Positions 48,301-61,440 of a DNA stretch of 64,000 nt are shown here, in pieces. The DNA lies in contig VXBA01003495.1 in assembly GCA_013399895.1 (NCBI GenBank), positions 508,879 through 572,878 on the forward strand. Reading direction: 5' to 3'. A program made the translations under genes and the position numbers. Every line of letters starts with the position of its first letter. Positions within the stretch are counted from its first letter, which is position 1. The stretch is from Serilophus lunatus (taxonomy: Eukaryota > Chordata > Aves > Passeriformes > Eurylaimidae). The notes below the pieces were generated by a model that saw nothing but the letters and a program-made list of their open reading frames with translations, did no database searches and was not told where the DNA came from.

Positions 48301-50165
48301 ATTTGGAGAAGAGGAGCAAGGACACGACGTCCTAACATAGCAAGGCAGATGCTTCCCTCTGCGTTTCACTGTTGGCCTCAGCGTCCCATCCCCAGCCCAG
48401 AACTGGCATTAGATATTTTATGAGAGATTGCTGCAACCTAGGCTTGAGGAGCACGCTAGGCAGCAAACAGCTACGAAGTGTTACATTCTTCTGTGTCTCT
48501 GAGGATCATATTGTTCTGATCTATGGTCTGAACCGCTCCTTAGACACACTGAGATACACACACACAGTGTATAAAATGCCATCAGAAAAACCTCATAGTC
48601 ATACTTGGAGTTACAAAAACACGTATAAAGAATGTAGAAATATACAGATGGGCAGGTGGAAAACTCAACAGCTGTATGGAATTTGCCCATAACCTCATGC
48701 TACTTGAACTTGAGTATCGATTTCATCATGCCTTCCTTGCTACTCACTGCTGCCACCGTGTGTTACCAAATTTTGGTTTTTTCTGAAATAATAATGCCCC
48801 TTGAAATAGAAACGGAATTGGGTAAGGCAGTACCCAAGAGAAAAGATGTGAAATGGGCAAGCCATTCTTTGGAAGACTAGGCATTGCTGGAAACAGTGCA
48901 ACAAAATTCAGAAGTGCCCCATATAAGAAAAATCTTCAAAATCTGAACTGAAGATTCACACTATTTATTACTGGTAGGGTTTGTGGATGTGTGTTAGGAA
49001 GTGCCAGGCTAGTGCAAGTACATACACTGATGTTCTCTCTCTCTCCCATGCCTTCCTCTTGCATTGGCATCCCTTGTCATGCTTTTCGGGGATGACAAAT
49101 GCAGTAATAATAAACAAAAGCGGAATGCACTCAGAAAGCAGTTTCTTCCTAATTCCCGTGATCTCGTAGTGTGCCTGTTCCCTCAGGAATGAAAGGCAAT
49201 CTTACAGTTTAAGCTTAACAGGAGTAATTGTGTTATTTTTACTGTCAGCACAAGTGACTAATTAAATCATTATTAACATTTGCTGTGTCTCCTTGATACA
49301 AAATGGGGATAAGTTTTACCCGTGTCATTACACACTGTATTAAAAATTAGTGTGGCTCACACCTAGTAGGACAGCAAATTCCTACAGACTGAAATTTCCC
49401 CAGTGTAGCTAAGTTCTATGCTAAATTTATTTCATCTTAAATAACTCATTAAAGATGACATTTAAGTGACAATCTGTTGATAGCTAATCACAAGCTTACA
49501 GCGTATCATTTCAATGGAATGTCTTGATACGTACGAGTTAAGGTTATTGTAACAATTTGCTGGTTTATGGTCTTGTTCAGGGAAACAGGGAGCATATGCA
49601 TGGCTTAGCTGTTCTCTCTGTCTGGCAAGGTCTGAAAGCACATGCTTAGGTATAGATGCAGTGTTTCCAGTTCTCACATTAGTTAATGTGTTACCAGCAC
49701 ATACTCCCAGGCCAAGGAATGATTTCAGAATATCAGTTTGCATTTAAAACATAAATCCAAGTTTAGTTTCCAGCTTTTGTGACTGAGAGGTAATGGATGG
49801 ACTATCCTAGCTCCAAACCAAGAGTGATGCTGAAGATGTGTATGAAATCATGTGATGTTGTAACTACTAATGTTTCTGAGAGACTGCTTATGCATATGAC
49901 ACTGCTGAAACTGTGTCTTAAGTCAGTGGTCCTCTGCACCTGTGTCCTTGCAGCTGAACCCGTGTTTATATACCTTGCTGGATCAGCATGCTGGGGAAGG
50001 GTGGAGAGGTAATGGTCAGTCAGGACTTGATAAGAAGGAGTGAAAATAGGAAAGAAACAGATACAAAGGTCACTTGCTTTGGATAAATCGTAGCTTACTT
50101 AGGAATTACTTCCGGTTCTGCACATCATTTAATTCCAGTGCCTATAAGGAGGTTTTTCAGGAAAC
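45336..50165. other. AT-rich noncoding DNA
   Basis: No gene, RNA or clear repeat recognised. A short stretch near 49285-49315 (TGATACAAAATGGGGATAA) faintly recalls the MIR core 3' side but is too short to call. Confidence 0.45.
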
Positions 50166-50362
50166 AGAACCAGGCTTTTCACAGTGGTACATGGCAACAG
50201 CACATGAGAAAACAAATGTTAGCTTGAAAGAGGAGGTGCTCTGGCTGGACTTCATGGGTAAAACTGAGCATAGAAAAGCATTGCCCAGAGAGGTCATACT
50301 GTCTGTGTCCTTGGATTTTTTTTCAAGATCTGACTGTTTAAAGTCTTGAGGATCCTGGTCTA
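50166..50362 (+). mobile_element. Old, degraded CR1 fragment
   Basis: Plus-strand, heavily decayed CR1. Recognisable blocks in the right order and spacing: ACCAGGCTTTTCACAGTGG, AAAGCATTGCCCAGAGAGGTCAT, and GTCCTTGG followed by TTTTTTTCAAGATCTGACTG (in younger copies the equivalents are CAGGCTCTTTTCAGTGG, ACAGGTTGCCCAGAGAGGT and TCCTTGGAGATATTCAAAA). No coding content. Confidence 0.65.
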
Positions 50363-52702
50363 CACTCATAATTGCCTCTGCCTTCTGAGGAGATTGGACA
50401 GGAGCCCTTTCACTTGGGTTACCCCATGGCGCCGTGATGCTATGGTCTTATGTGACAGCAAGACTTCGGCAGTGTTAAAAGACAGCCATCATGCTCTGAA
50501 TATTAAAGACTGCATTTTAATAAGCAAGATAGATTGAGGTAGTTAATCTGTGTTTTCAAGCATCAGTTTTCAGAGAAACATTAAAAAATTAGGGACTCCC
50601 ATTTATTCTCTTGGGCAGGAACACCTTTACTGATGGGAGGAGAGAAAAGAAGATTTTGAACTGATTTGGTGTCAGAGTAATGCTGGTGTAGGCATGACCT
50701 CTATGATCACCCTGTGTCCTACTAAGGTGTTTTCAAAAATACAGAAAGCATAGGATCACTTCTGTAACCTAGGTCCCTCATATGGAATGAAGTTCATTAT
50801 TTTGAGCCTCAATGCTTTCCACTGCCAACCCTGCTTGACATGGCATAAGTGCCTCAGTTTTGGGCCTGATGGCAGATACCTAACAGTCTGTTTCAAGATG
50901 TCCCTGATATTTTGAAAATAATATTCCATTTTCTTCTATTCTTTCTTCTGTTTCCACTTCATCATGAAGTGCTTCTATTTTTTACTGGCCCTTAGTGAAG
51001 CAAGAAGAGAAACAAATGCAAACACCAGGAGCGTCCCGTCATTAAAAAATGGGATTATATCTGATTTCACTTTCTAGAAGAGTGACAGTAAACCACTACT
51101 TCTACTGATGGAGCCATGACATTTTCTACTTGAGGGACAAGACAGAGGAGATTTAGGTCCTCAGTTTCTGATATTGTCTCTGACTCCTGGTTAAGGTCAT
51201 GTCATTACAATGATGCTATGATGACATATGTCCTTTAGTGTTTGCCAGAGGATTGTGGCTCCACTAATTTACTTCAAAGATGATCTGGCTGTCCTAAGTG
51301 CTCTGTAATCTTGAAACAAACAGTGTTGCCTTGTTGGAGCTGTCATGACAGCATTTCACATAAAACAGACAGGAAAAAGGGAAGTGTGTATTCTGGAGGA
51401 TGTGAAGGGATTTGAATCAGTTTAGTATGATAATATTTCTTTAACAGAGTAATCCATATGAGACTTCCTTACCAAGGAAAAAAGGATCTGTATCAGGCAC
51501 CTCTAGGGCAAGTCTAAAAAATATTGCAAATGATTTAGGCAGTCATTAAATATGACCTTTGTTCTTGGCAGCAGCACAAGGAAAGCAAGAAATAATTAAG
51601 CAAGTGACTGTTGAAAACACTACTGACCGATTTCAACACTGAATTTGTTTTATGCTGTGAGATGTTTTTGCCTCTCATTGTTTCATTTTCCCATGTTGAA
51701 AGAAAGACACAGATGCCATTTTAGCGTCTACAAACGTAGATATGTTGATTAGCATTGTACATTGAGAATTTGCAGCAATTACTTCCATGAATACTGCATC
51801 ATCCATATTGCTGTTTATTTTTGTTTCTGGGTTATTAATTTTTTAGTAATTCACTGAAATCTGCCAAGTAAGGTACAGTGTGTTGCTGAGTTTTGTAAAA
51901 AAGGCTGTACTGGGCCAAATTCTCCTTCAAGGCATAAGAAATGAATTAGAAAAGTGTTTATGTGCTTTGCCTTTTCATCTCACTCACCAAAACCAAAACA
52001 GTTGAATTGCTCAAAGAATGGCACTAGACATCTGCCCTGACCACTGACGGATTTGAAAAAGGCTTTCCAAGATGCCTGAGTATTTAGCTACCAAACTCAT
52101 CTTGATTCTCATGAAATTAGGCAGCTCAGCACTTAAAAAAATCCCACTAGGGTACAGATTCTTTAACATATCTAAGCAGTTGTACAAAGATTCACATTCT
52201 TTTAACATAAGAACCCAAACACATTTCATTTTTAGACATCTGCTGAAAAAAACTGCCTGCTTTTCTCTTACCCTAAATGCTTGCAATAAGATGCAATACA
52301 GCAAAACCAACCTAAATGATTGATTATATGATAATACACACAGGGAACCTCTTTGAAGCAAATATATTCCAGGCTAGTTTGAGGGGTTTTTTTCTCATCT
52401 CAGTTTTTATGAATGAGAGAGAATATTTTTTGACATTAGAAGAATTATAAATTTGAATATGTTTTGGATCTTTTACAGCAGACCTTCACTGTGATATTAC
52501 ACTCAGAAGACAGTGGCACTATCTTCCCTGGTAGAAAGGACAGAAGACAGAAACCAAAAACTTACAGATATTAGAAGCTCCAGGAATTCAAGTTCTCCTA
52601 TCAAAGCCATTTTATTCGTGAGACACATGTCACAGGGATAGAAGTTTTCTGAGAAATGTAGCACTGCATCCATGCTTTTATTATCATTTGTTTCTGATGA
52701 GT
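50363..52702. other. AT-rich noncoding DNA
   Basis: Nothing recognised. A minus-strand frame of 116 codons at 52011-52361 resembles no known family and lacks splice support. Confidence 0.45.
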
Positions 52703-52780
52703 TGTTGTTGGGTTATACGTTGGACTCGATGATCTCAAAGGTCTCTTCCAACCTTGTTAATACTGTGATACTGTGAGTTA
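52703..52780 (+). mobile_element. CR1 LINE 3' terminus
   Basis: Only the last 80 bp or so of a CR1: GGGTTATACGTTGGACTCGATG, ATCTCAAAGGTCTCTTCC, AACCTTGTTAATACTGTGATACTGTGAG. Ends in the 8-bp-type terminal repeats (ACTGTGAT, ACTGTGAG). Strongly 5'-truncated insertion. Confidence 0.9.
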
Positions 52781-55700
52781 TAACACACTGCTGTGGTCTA
52801 ACAAGAAATTTGGGAGTTATCAAGAGCCTTGTTAGTAGAAAGCATTAGTTTTATTTCAGTGTTTCGAAGTTTAGAGGCTAGATGCTCAGCAGTAACTTTA
52901 TTTCTGTAGCCTAAAGGTTCACAGAGAGGCTTGCTTATGTTAAAAAATAAATTAAAAAATAGGGTTTGTTACATTAAGACAACTTTTTATAAATCTTTAA
53001 ATAACGTATGAACTTTCTTCCATTATTTCACAATGTGTACCCTTAAATAACATGCCATTATGCTAGACACATTATAAAATAAAATCGGTTAGAAACAAAT
53101 TAAATACCTGATATAGGTTAATTGTCCATGTAAATAAAATACAAATGGTAGGTCTAATACTGACATTGTATCATAATGAAGATGATTTTTAGAAGCACAG
53201 ATGATGATTTGCTTAAAGAATAGCAGTTTAACCTTGACAGTGAATATAGCTTTAAAGCCATCCAGAGGAGATAGGAGCATGAAGTTTTATTTCTAGATAT
53301 CTGTGGTATTTTGGAAAATGGTGCCCTCTGTGCAAAGGAACCTTTCCCTAACATCAAAGCACAAATATAAACCAAAAGGGAATGCCTACATGTGCACATA
53401 CTGTTCCAGGGCTTCTTTGATCTCTCAGTTAAAGGAAGACAAGACTCTGAAATGAAACCTAGTCCTAGGAAGAGCTGCTCTTTAAGTTGCTGATATTCCC
53501 CTGAACTCCAAGATAAACTACTTTACTTGAATTCTTATCTTCATGTATTTCCTTGAAAAGAGGTACTCTGCCACTCTTAATGGGAGTTCAGTTTCCTCTG
53601 CCTCCACCTCCATGAATATATGTCAGTTTATACAAGAAAACTGCAGTATTTCCATATAATTGAAAATAAATATCTCTCATCTTCCTTCCTAGAGAGCATG
53701 TGAAATGCCACATCCCAGCCGGTAATTTAATGACAGAAAGAAAGGCTACTAACATAGCTTATCAGCCTCCCCACTGCTCCTGGGAAAGGTTAAGGATGCA
53801 ATACAGACACTTGGTTGTTACTGCATGCAATCCTGGTAGAAAACAGGCGCTGGAAGTGCTTAAACGCCAATGCACAAAGAGCTCTTGTCAGTGTTCTCAA
53901 AAACTTCCCAGTCCCATATTCCCATGCCCATGAATACCTTCCTATGTTCTTCCCAAGAGGTCTGGCCCTCTACTTCCATTCTGTCTCTTGGCATGAACTG
54001 TATTTGGATACTGGCTGCCCCTCCTTCCTCCTACCTACCCAGGGAGCTGGAACCATTTTATCCTGTCTTTTGACATTTTTTTGATTCTTCACCTTATCGA
54101 CGCTCCTTGCTGTAAGTGGTTGGTATTCGAAGATTGGTTTTCCCTCAGCATATTGAAAGAGTTGACAGCCTGGTGGAAGTGACTAGCTCAGAACATAAGG
54201 AAATTTGATAAAATGTATGATGAAGTCCATTAAACTCCCATCATGGGTTGTCCTCTATTACTAAGAGAAATGTTACTGTATCTCTTGTTTATCATTGCAC
54301 TTTCCTCTTGAATGACCTATCGGAAAGCATGTAATGTTTTTACAGCTCATCTCTCAGATTTTTTTTACCTTATTCACCAACTATTCATTTGTTACTCATT
54401 GCAGCACAAGAAAAAGACTCCTATCACAATTTCCCAAACAATCAGTGTGAGAATCAAAGTTAGATGTCCAAGTGCATCCATTAATGGCTATTTAAGGGAA
54501 TAAGCAGAGATTATTCAGCTACTAACTAGAATTTTCTGATTCTTGGGTTAAGAAAAAGTCCATCAGGTCCTGTTGCTCAGCAAACATTACAATCAGAAAC
54601 AAAATATAGATTAAGCCATTTCTATTCTGTAGTGTGTGAGTTTAATGTCCTGTACTTTGAAATAACTCTCATTTCATATCTATAGGACTTTAATAATGTA
54701 AAACATTCTATTCATTGGATAGACTAGTAATTATGTTTTTATAATTTAAAGAAGAATCATCCACTTCTCAGAAAAAAGTCGAAAACAAACCACCAAATCA
54801 AAGCTGAGATACTGAATAAGGAAGGATAATTCAAGCTATGCTTTTTGTTTCTTACTCTCCTGGCATCCCTCTTTCAACTCTTTCTATTCAGCTTAATTAG
54901 TTTGACTTGCTAAGCCAATTCTTTAGATAAACTAACACTCTAATTTTAGGTTTATCATATGGCCTACAAGAAATATTCTTTGTGTGATTCTCCAGAGTCA
55001 GTTTCCATACAATCTTTACTGTGTTGGGGGTCAGAAGAAGGAAGAACATTTAGACTCTATTTCTGTGTATATTTGCAAGGAATTTAGTTCCAAAGAAACT
55101 CTAAATAGCAAATTGCATGGCCTCACAACATACTGCAAAGAGCTTATTATTTGGTATCCAAATACACTCTGACTGCTTTTGCAAACAGATGCTCCAATAG
55201 TGTTCTTAATTAAATATCAAGGGTTGAATTCAAGTGTTGGTCCATGCCAGCAGAAGATAGCACAAATCCTGGCACTAGGACCCAATCCAACAAAAGGATG
55301 ATTGTGAATGCCCCAAACGTTGCAGGCTCCCCTTTCTTGTGGGCAGACATGCCAGACATTGAGATATGGTGCAAAGAGTGTGGATTTTGGGGTTTTTCCT
55401 CAGGTATCAGGATTGTAGGGAAGTCTAGATGGCTGCTTGACAACATGACTTGTGTATGCACTGGGCAGGATCCTCTACAGTCAGGCTGAAGAAAGCTACT
55501 TAGTCATATTGTCAGCAATCACCATCACAAATCCCCTGAATCTTTTAATGACGATATAGGAGCAAAGTCACTGAAGGAAGAACTGTGATCTGAGCTTTCA
55601 CTTAAACAATAACTCTCTTTTTCTTACCACCTTACTGGATGTTTTCTGTTTAGTAATGGATGTGCAATAGCTTTGAGATAATAATGGAGATGATAAAAGG

Positions 55701-55847
55701 TTTATTTTGAGAGGGACTTTTAATATTCAGGTTTTTGGTGTTTGGTTTTGACAAGGAGATAAAACACTCTGAATAGAGGCAAAGAAAGTTAAAGTACAAG
55801 TATCAAAAGGATCTTTTCTTTGAGCTGATGATTTCTGAACAATTTCA
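52781..55847. other. AT-rich noncoding DNA
   Basis: No recognisable gene or repeat. A stretch after ACTCATTGCAG near 54400 is open for 31 codons on the plus strand but has no donor or other support. Confidence 0.45.
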
Positions 55848-55905
55848 ATGACCTGCTGTGGTCCCTTCCAACCTGACCCATTCCATGATTCTGTGACACT
55901 GCACA
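55848..55905 (+). mobile_element. CR1 LINE 3' terminus, very short
   Basis: About 55 bp with the CR1 end signature: ATGACCTGCTGTGGTCCCTTCC, AACCTGACCCATTCCATGATT, CTGTGACACTG. The upstream part is not recognisable, so the copy is either severely 5'-truncated or decayed. Confidence 0.8.
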
Positions 55906-58900
55906 GTGCAACCTGTCTAAAGGAAAGTAAGTAGCTTTGGAGAGCATCAGAACTGTATAGCCTTACTAGTCAGGTACCAGAGATTTCAAATATTTCCAAA
56001 GACAGCCTTTCAGATTTTCAAAAATTTTATCATTTACCTGCAGGGAAAGGCTGAAGAAAAGCAAGGACAGCAATCAGAACACCCTTTGCATAATATATAC
56101 TAATCCAGCTGAAGCAAAGATTTATTTTATTTAGATCATTTCTTCCCATGGGTTCACAGCTCAGTTGGAAGAAGATTTAATCTTGGACAGCAAAGCTAAA
56201 CACTTTCATTAAGGGGCACATACAAAATGAGGAGAATAGAAAAGGAACAGGAAGCAAAAATAAAAATGGATGAAGAGGCAGAAAAGTGAATTTGCCAGCT
56301 GGGTTCCTTCTTGGTTCTCTTCTCTAAAAACTAGTCATGTTACTTCTTTGGCTTAACTGGCTCAAAGTCATGGGTATCCTGAGGCTGAGGAGCTAATAGA
56401 GCTTGAAAGCTTCCCAGGCTGCCTGTTCTCCCAGACTCTGTGTCAGGCTATTATTCGTCACAAAGGTCTGTTACGTCCTTTCTAACACAGAAATTTTAGT
56501 CAATTGATTAATATTAAATTTACCACCAAAGGATGTTACCACCATCCTTTTTGTAGTATGAAGAAAGGTTTTGTTTATTTTTAGCTTTGCTCTCTTTTAT
56601 GCACTACTTCCATAGAGAAAACTGATAGAAATTTTTGTATGCTTTATAGGTCTTTATATCCTCATCCAAAACTGAGGCACCTCAATGTACCACCTGCTTT
56701 TCCTCAAGATGTACAGACACAATTTTTAAGGCAGTCAGACTTGGGTCATGCCTCTTCTCGCCTCACCACTGTTAGAGGAAAACTGCCATGAGAAGCCAGC
56801 CTGAGACTTCAGACAATAAGAACATCCAAAGAAAGGCTTTATGGATTCTTGGAAAACATTTTGCATTTGTATCACTCTCTTTTGTGCGCTGCCTCCTTCA
56901 TGATTGCTTTACCTCTATATCACTCATCTGTTCTTTTCCCTTCTTTCACCTTTTCTATTCAATCATACTCATTTCATAATTTTCTTTATCTGTTTTTCTT
57001 CTAATCTAAGCCATCACAAAAGAGGGGAAGAACGCCTGTGAAGCAAACATGCTAATTCTTTGCTGGTTTGATGGCTTCAGTGAACCTCATTGCTTATGCA
57101 TTATACCTCTTCCCCTACACTATTTATGTCTGATCTGCCTGTGTAGTACAGATACAGCCTACAAGTTTTTGTTTGTAGGATGCCTTGTTCATACTGGGTT
57201 CCCAGTCAGCATTGGAATTAATAACTTGTTAATGCCTAACACTGATGCACAGAGTCAAACTAAGCAGAACCAGCACCGTAGGACTTCATGACATTCTAAA
57301 GAAAAAGCACTTGTATTCTAATCCTAGATTTATTAGATACTTAGTTTCAGACACTGGGAAAAATCTTCAGGACCTGCATTTTACCAATCTACTCTTTGCT
57401 TTCATGCTCAAGTGTAGTTTAAGGTTTATGATCCTCATGAAAAAATATGCCCCTGTTTGGTTGAAACTTGGATTCTTAGCATTGGAGAAGCAATAAAATT
57501 CAGCAACTGTGCATGTACACTCAGATACTACTGTAAAATTTGCATCTTTCCTGTCTCCATGAATGGGAATGGTTATAAAAACTTTGCAGACAGTTCCTGC
57601 TTCGGAAGGCATCTCTGCCTTTTCCTCAACAGATCTGTTGTGTAGAAATCCCCGAAGATAATGGAAGGCACAGAGCTTTCTCCTGCATCTCCACTGGCAT
57701 TTTCAAGGATTGTCCCAGGCTTTTTACCAAGCCCATCTCTTCTACTTTATGCCATTTACCTGCAATATAAGAGAACTACAGGGCTTCTACTGGGAGGCAA
57801 AGCAGAGTGCAATTATCCTCTTACAATATCCACCTCTGGGTGCACTTTACTGATTGGTAACCCAGTGGGGTTTCACCTTGCATGTGTATTCAGCAGTTTT
57901 TAGGCCTTACACACTGTCCATTAATAACTTATGAAATGATCCACCTTTGGAAGGATTTGGGCAGCAAAGACACAAATGTGTAGACTGGCAGGTGCTATGG
58001 AGGTAACAGCTACGAGGTGGGCTGGGAGTAGTGCTGCCTGTGCGTGGGGATGCTGCAGGTGGGCTTGGGCCCCCTGAATGAAAGGCCCTCTGGAATCTGA
58101 AAGACTTCAGCAGCCAGTGTCATGTGTGCTCTCACCAGAGTGCAAATGCTGAGGAAAACAATATGAAGAGGGGAAAAAAGCATGAGCAGACAAATCCATG
58201 AGAACTCCAGCAGGTGATTATGCAAAATGCAAGGTGTGGCTGGATGTATGTGCTTTCTCATTAAGATGACTTTCACATCATTACAAGCAATCAACAACAG
58301 ATGTCTCTGTCATCCTTCAATCAATTTATAAATTTGTCATATGTTTTCCTGTTTTGGTTTGTATGCATGTCTACCTGCAAGAAAATAAGGTGAGGAAAAG
58401 GGAGGATTTAAAAAATTTGCCTATCAAAACAGATTGTATGCCTTCTAACAAAATTTCCTTTGAACAAGAAAAAAAAAGAATTTATTTTTGACATGCAGCT
58501 TATTTCTTCCACAGCCGGGTAAGAAATCACATTCCTGCCGAGCATTACAAGACCATCTCAATCACTAAACTCTTTTACATGTCCAGCTTCATGAGGACTA
58601 AACTGCATTCCCAATGGATCAATAAAGAGTTTTCAACATGCCAGAATCACAAGTCCACTCAGTGAACAGGCAAAAGGAAGATATTCAGTGAAAGCTCCTG
58701 CTTTTTTGAGTACAAAGAAGATATTAAATAATTTTTTTTCTTTCTGTGCAGAAATGAAAGAAAATATTTATTTTATTAGTTTGGACTTACAAGAAAAAAC
58801 AATATAAGTCACAGAACGTTTTAAAAGAATTGAGACCTTTTTTTTGGCATCAAAGAAGTAATCACAAAATCAGAGCATAGTGGAAGTGACCTAAGAACTT

Positions 58901-59799
58901 CAGAGACTCAGCCCTTTTGATTCATCCTTGAAGTGCATGTCCAGAAATGTTGAAACCCTGCTAAACAGACTCCTGTTTATCTGCAAAAATATACTATGCA
59001 AGTGACGGTGACAGGTTTGAAACTGCAGTCTTATGCAGTATTTTCTGCAATTCTTTTTGTGTAAGAAAAGTAAAATGAGATTCATTTAGTGTGCCTCTTT
59101 CCTGAAATATATATGGTGCCATTCAGTTGATTTTTTACAGTGCAACATACAGAAGACCAAATCCCAGCGAGGTAGTTTCAGGAATTTATGACTTATGGCA
59201 ACATCCATGGTATATTGTGGCAATTAGTAGTGTGCAAGAATAGAATCTCTCCCCTTCAAACCACCATGGTCATGATAATGCATCAACTATATGAGGACAT
59301 TACACACTTTTATAGGTACAATTAAAAGGATTGAATGAGTTTGCTGAATATATTCTCTGTATGGGGTAATGCTTTACAGTAATCATTGTACATTGAATGA
59401 AGCACACAAGTTATCTCATGTGACCTGATTAGTCAGAAATAGTGTTTCCACTCATTGGAATGAGATTGTTATCAGCTGCAATAAAAACAAGCAAGACTGT
59501 ACTTGATATGAACTGTGTGCTGCTAACATTGTTGAATCTTTGAACTTGTATATAAAACATTTGAGAGCCTAACTGAGAAACTGAGATGGAGGTAAAGCGA
59601 ACAGCTTCAGAAACTAATTACGACATCAATGAAGGTGTGAGATAACTCATTTTGGGAGAGCTGCTAGCAAAACTACTTCTCAAAGAAACAGGAAGTCTTG
59701 ATTTTATCTGTATCCTAAAGGAGTCCAGTTTCAGCTTATTTACTTTGTCCCCCGTCTAAACAGATTTTTTGTAAGATATACAGCAGATTCTTCTATCAG
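55906..59799. other. AT-rich noncoding DNA
   Basis: No gene or repeat recognised. 56840-57010 is markedly pyrimidine-rich on the plus strand. Confidence 0.45.
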
Positions 59800-61440
59800 G
59801 ATTTTGCTAGACTCAAATGTGCTTGACTTTATTACCGTTTACCACACGTAGGTGCTCTTCTGTGAACCTCTCATCTCAGCTTATGTTTTACTTTGATGCA
59901 TCTATACAGGGCAGTTGCCAGAAGCTGGAACCTACCTCCTGCTTGGATTGTGGTGGGCACTCTCCCCCAGCTCTCTCTGCACCTGGAGGTACCACAGTTT
60001 TCTTCCCACCTGGACCATGGTTCTTCCCATTTCCCCATCGTCTAATTCTCAATATCTAAGAGAAATGTATTTCTGGGAAAATACAAATATACAAATGGTT
60101 GTTCCTTCCTCTTGCAGAGGGAGCTGAGTATAGCAGCCCATAGCAGGGCACTTATTCTGACCCTTGACACTCAACTCTTTGCTTCTGCCTTCATCCTTAT
60201 TTGAGGATGTTCTGCCGAACCTCCAAGGAAGCACCTCATGATGAACTTTGTTGTTCTAAGAATAAACCTCTTTCCCAAACTTGGTGCCCATTATTTTGAT
60301 GCTTTTCTCTGATTCTTAAGTATGAACACTTTCATATCACAGAGGTCCAGATTTGCCTTCTTTCTCAGTCACTCCTGATCCATGGTATTCAAGTATCTTC
60401 TCATCTCAAAGGCTTTATGTAACACTAGCTGTTTCTCAGTTTCACAACTTTTCAGCCAGTATTGCTAGTTTTCCATCCAACCTGTCCTCCTGCCATCTCC
60501 AAATATTTTTGGGATTGTCTCCTCCAACTGGAGTACTCTAAAGACATGTAGATATCTAGGATCCTGGGTGTCACCTATGTCACTATAACAAAAACTTTTC
60601 TCGTCCCTCATGCAGGGCAATCCTTTCAAACAAATCAGCGAGTGCTTCTTGGCGACTTTACTTTGCTGCCATTTTATTCTTTGGTATCTCCACTCCCAGA
60701 AATCCATACTATGACCTCTGTTACTCTATCTAGAAGACACTTAAAACTGCAGCTTCTCTGCTGTATTTTCTCCTGCCATTTCTGTCACAACATTTATGTC
60801 TCCATGCATTTCACCTTGTCAAGGCCAACTGTAGTACCACTGCCTAGAAGCTCTTCCTTGCAAGCAGCAGTGTATTATTCAAGTACAGTGGTCTCTGATA
60901 GTTCAATGTTTCAGTTCTACAGTTTCAAGAAAGCAAATCCAGTTCCAGTTCATTTTATGCAGGATCCTTTTTCTGCAGATTGCCAAATTTCTCACCCTGT
61001 CAGGCTAATGAGTCTCAAGATTTCTCCTTGTGCCTATCTGCTTTTCCCACCTCTGTCTGCCAAAGACCAAATCTTTATTAAAAATCAATCCAGAAGTCTC
61101 CCAAGTTCTCCTTCTTGACTGGCTTTCAACTATTGCCTTGCAACTTTCGATATCTGATTGCTGGCAGGTGTTCATACACTAGTGTCTTCCTGAAATCAAA
61201 GTTCCATTTTCACACTCCTTTTACTTTTATCCAACTCCTGGTCAAATGTTGCTTGGGGGTGGCACTGGTGTCAGACAGCTACCTTTCAAGGATTCAGATC
61301 TCTAGTGCTGTCCCTTCTGGTCCCGCTGCCAGTGTTAATAAACTGGTAAAGGAAGAGCCCTCTTTAAATATACAACTGAACAAAAAATATCTTTCGCAGA
61401 TGTGTGCCACAAACAAGACTAAATTCTCTGTCACGTGACA
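59800..61440 (+). other. Pyrimidine-rich, strand-asymmetric block with several open frames
   Basis: Over about 1.6 kb the plus strand is visibly richer in C and T, with successive plus-strand open frames (60353-60541, 60642-61118 of 158 codons with a GTG rather than ATG start, and 61115-61438). The minus strand is correspondingly purine-rich and has an 80-codon frame at 60465-60707 (starting MDFWEWRYQR). None matches a family I recognise, and there are no target duplications or LTR-like ends that I could find. It may be a decayed insertion, an old exon region read from the minus strand, or only compositional skew. Confidence 0.35.

Noticed and set aside
49270..49330. Possible MIR fragment (AAAATGGGGATAA)
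   Set aside because: Only about 20 bases resemble MIR; insufficient without a profile search.
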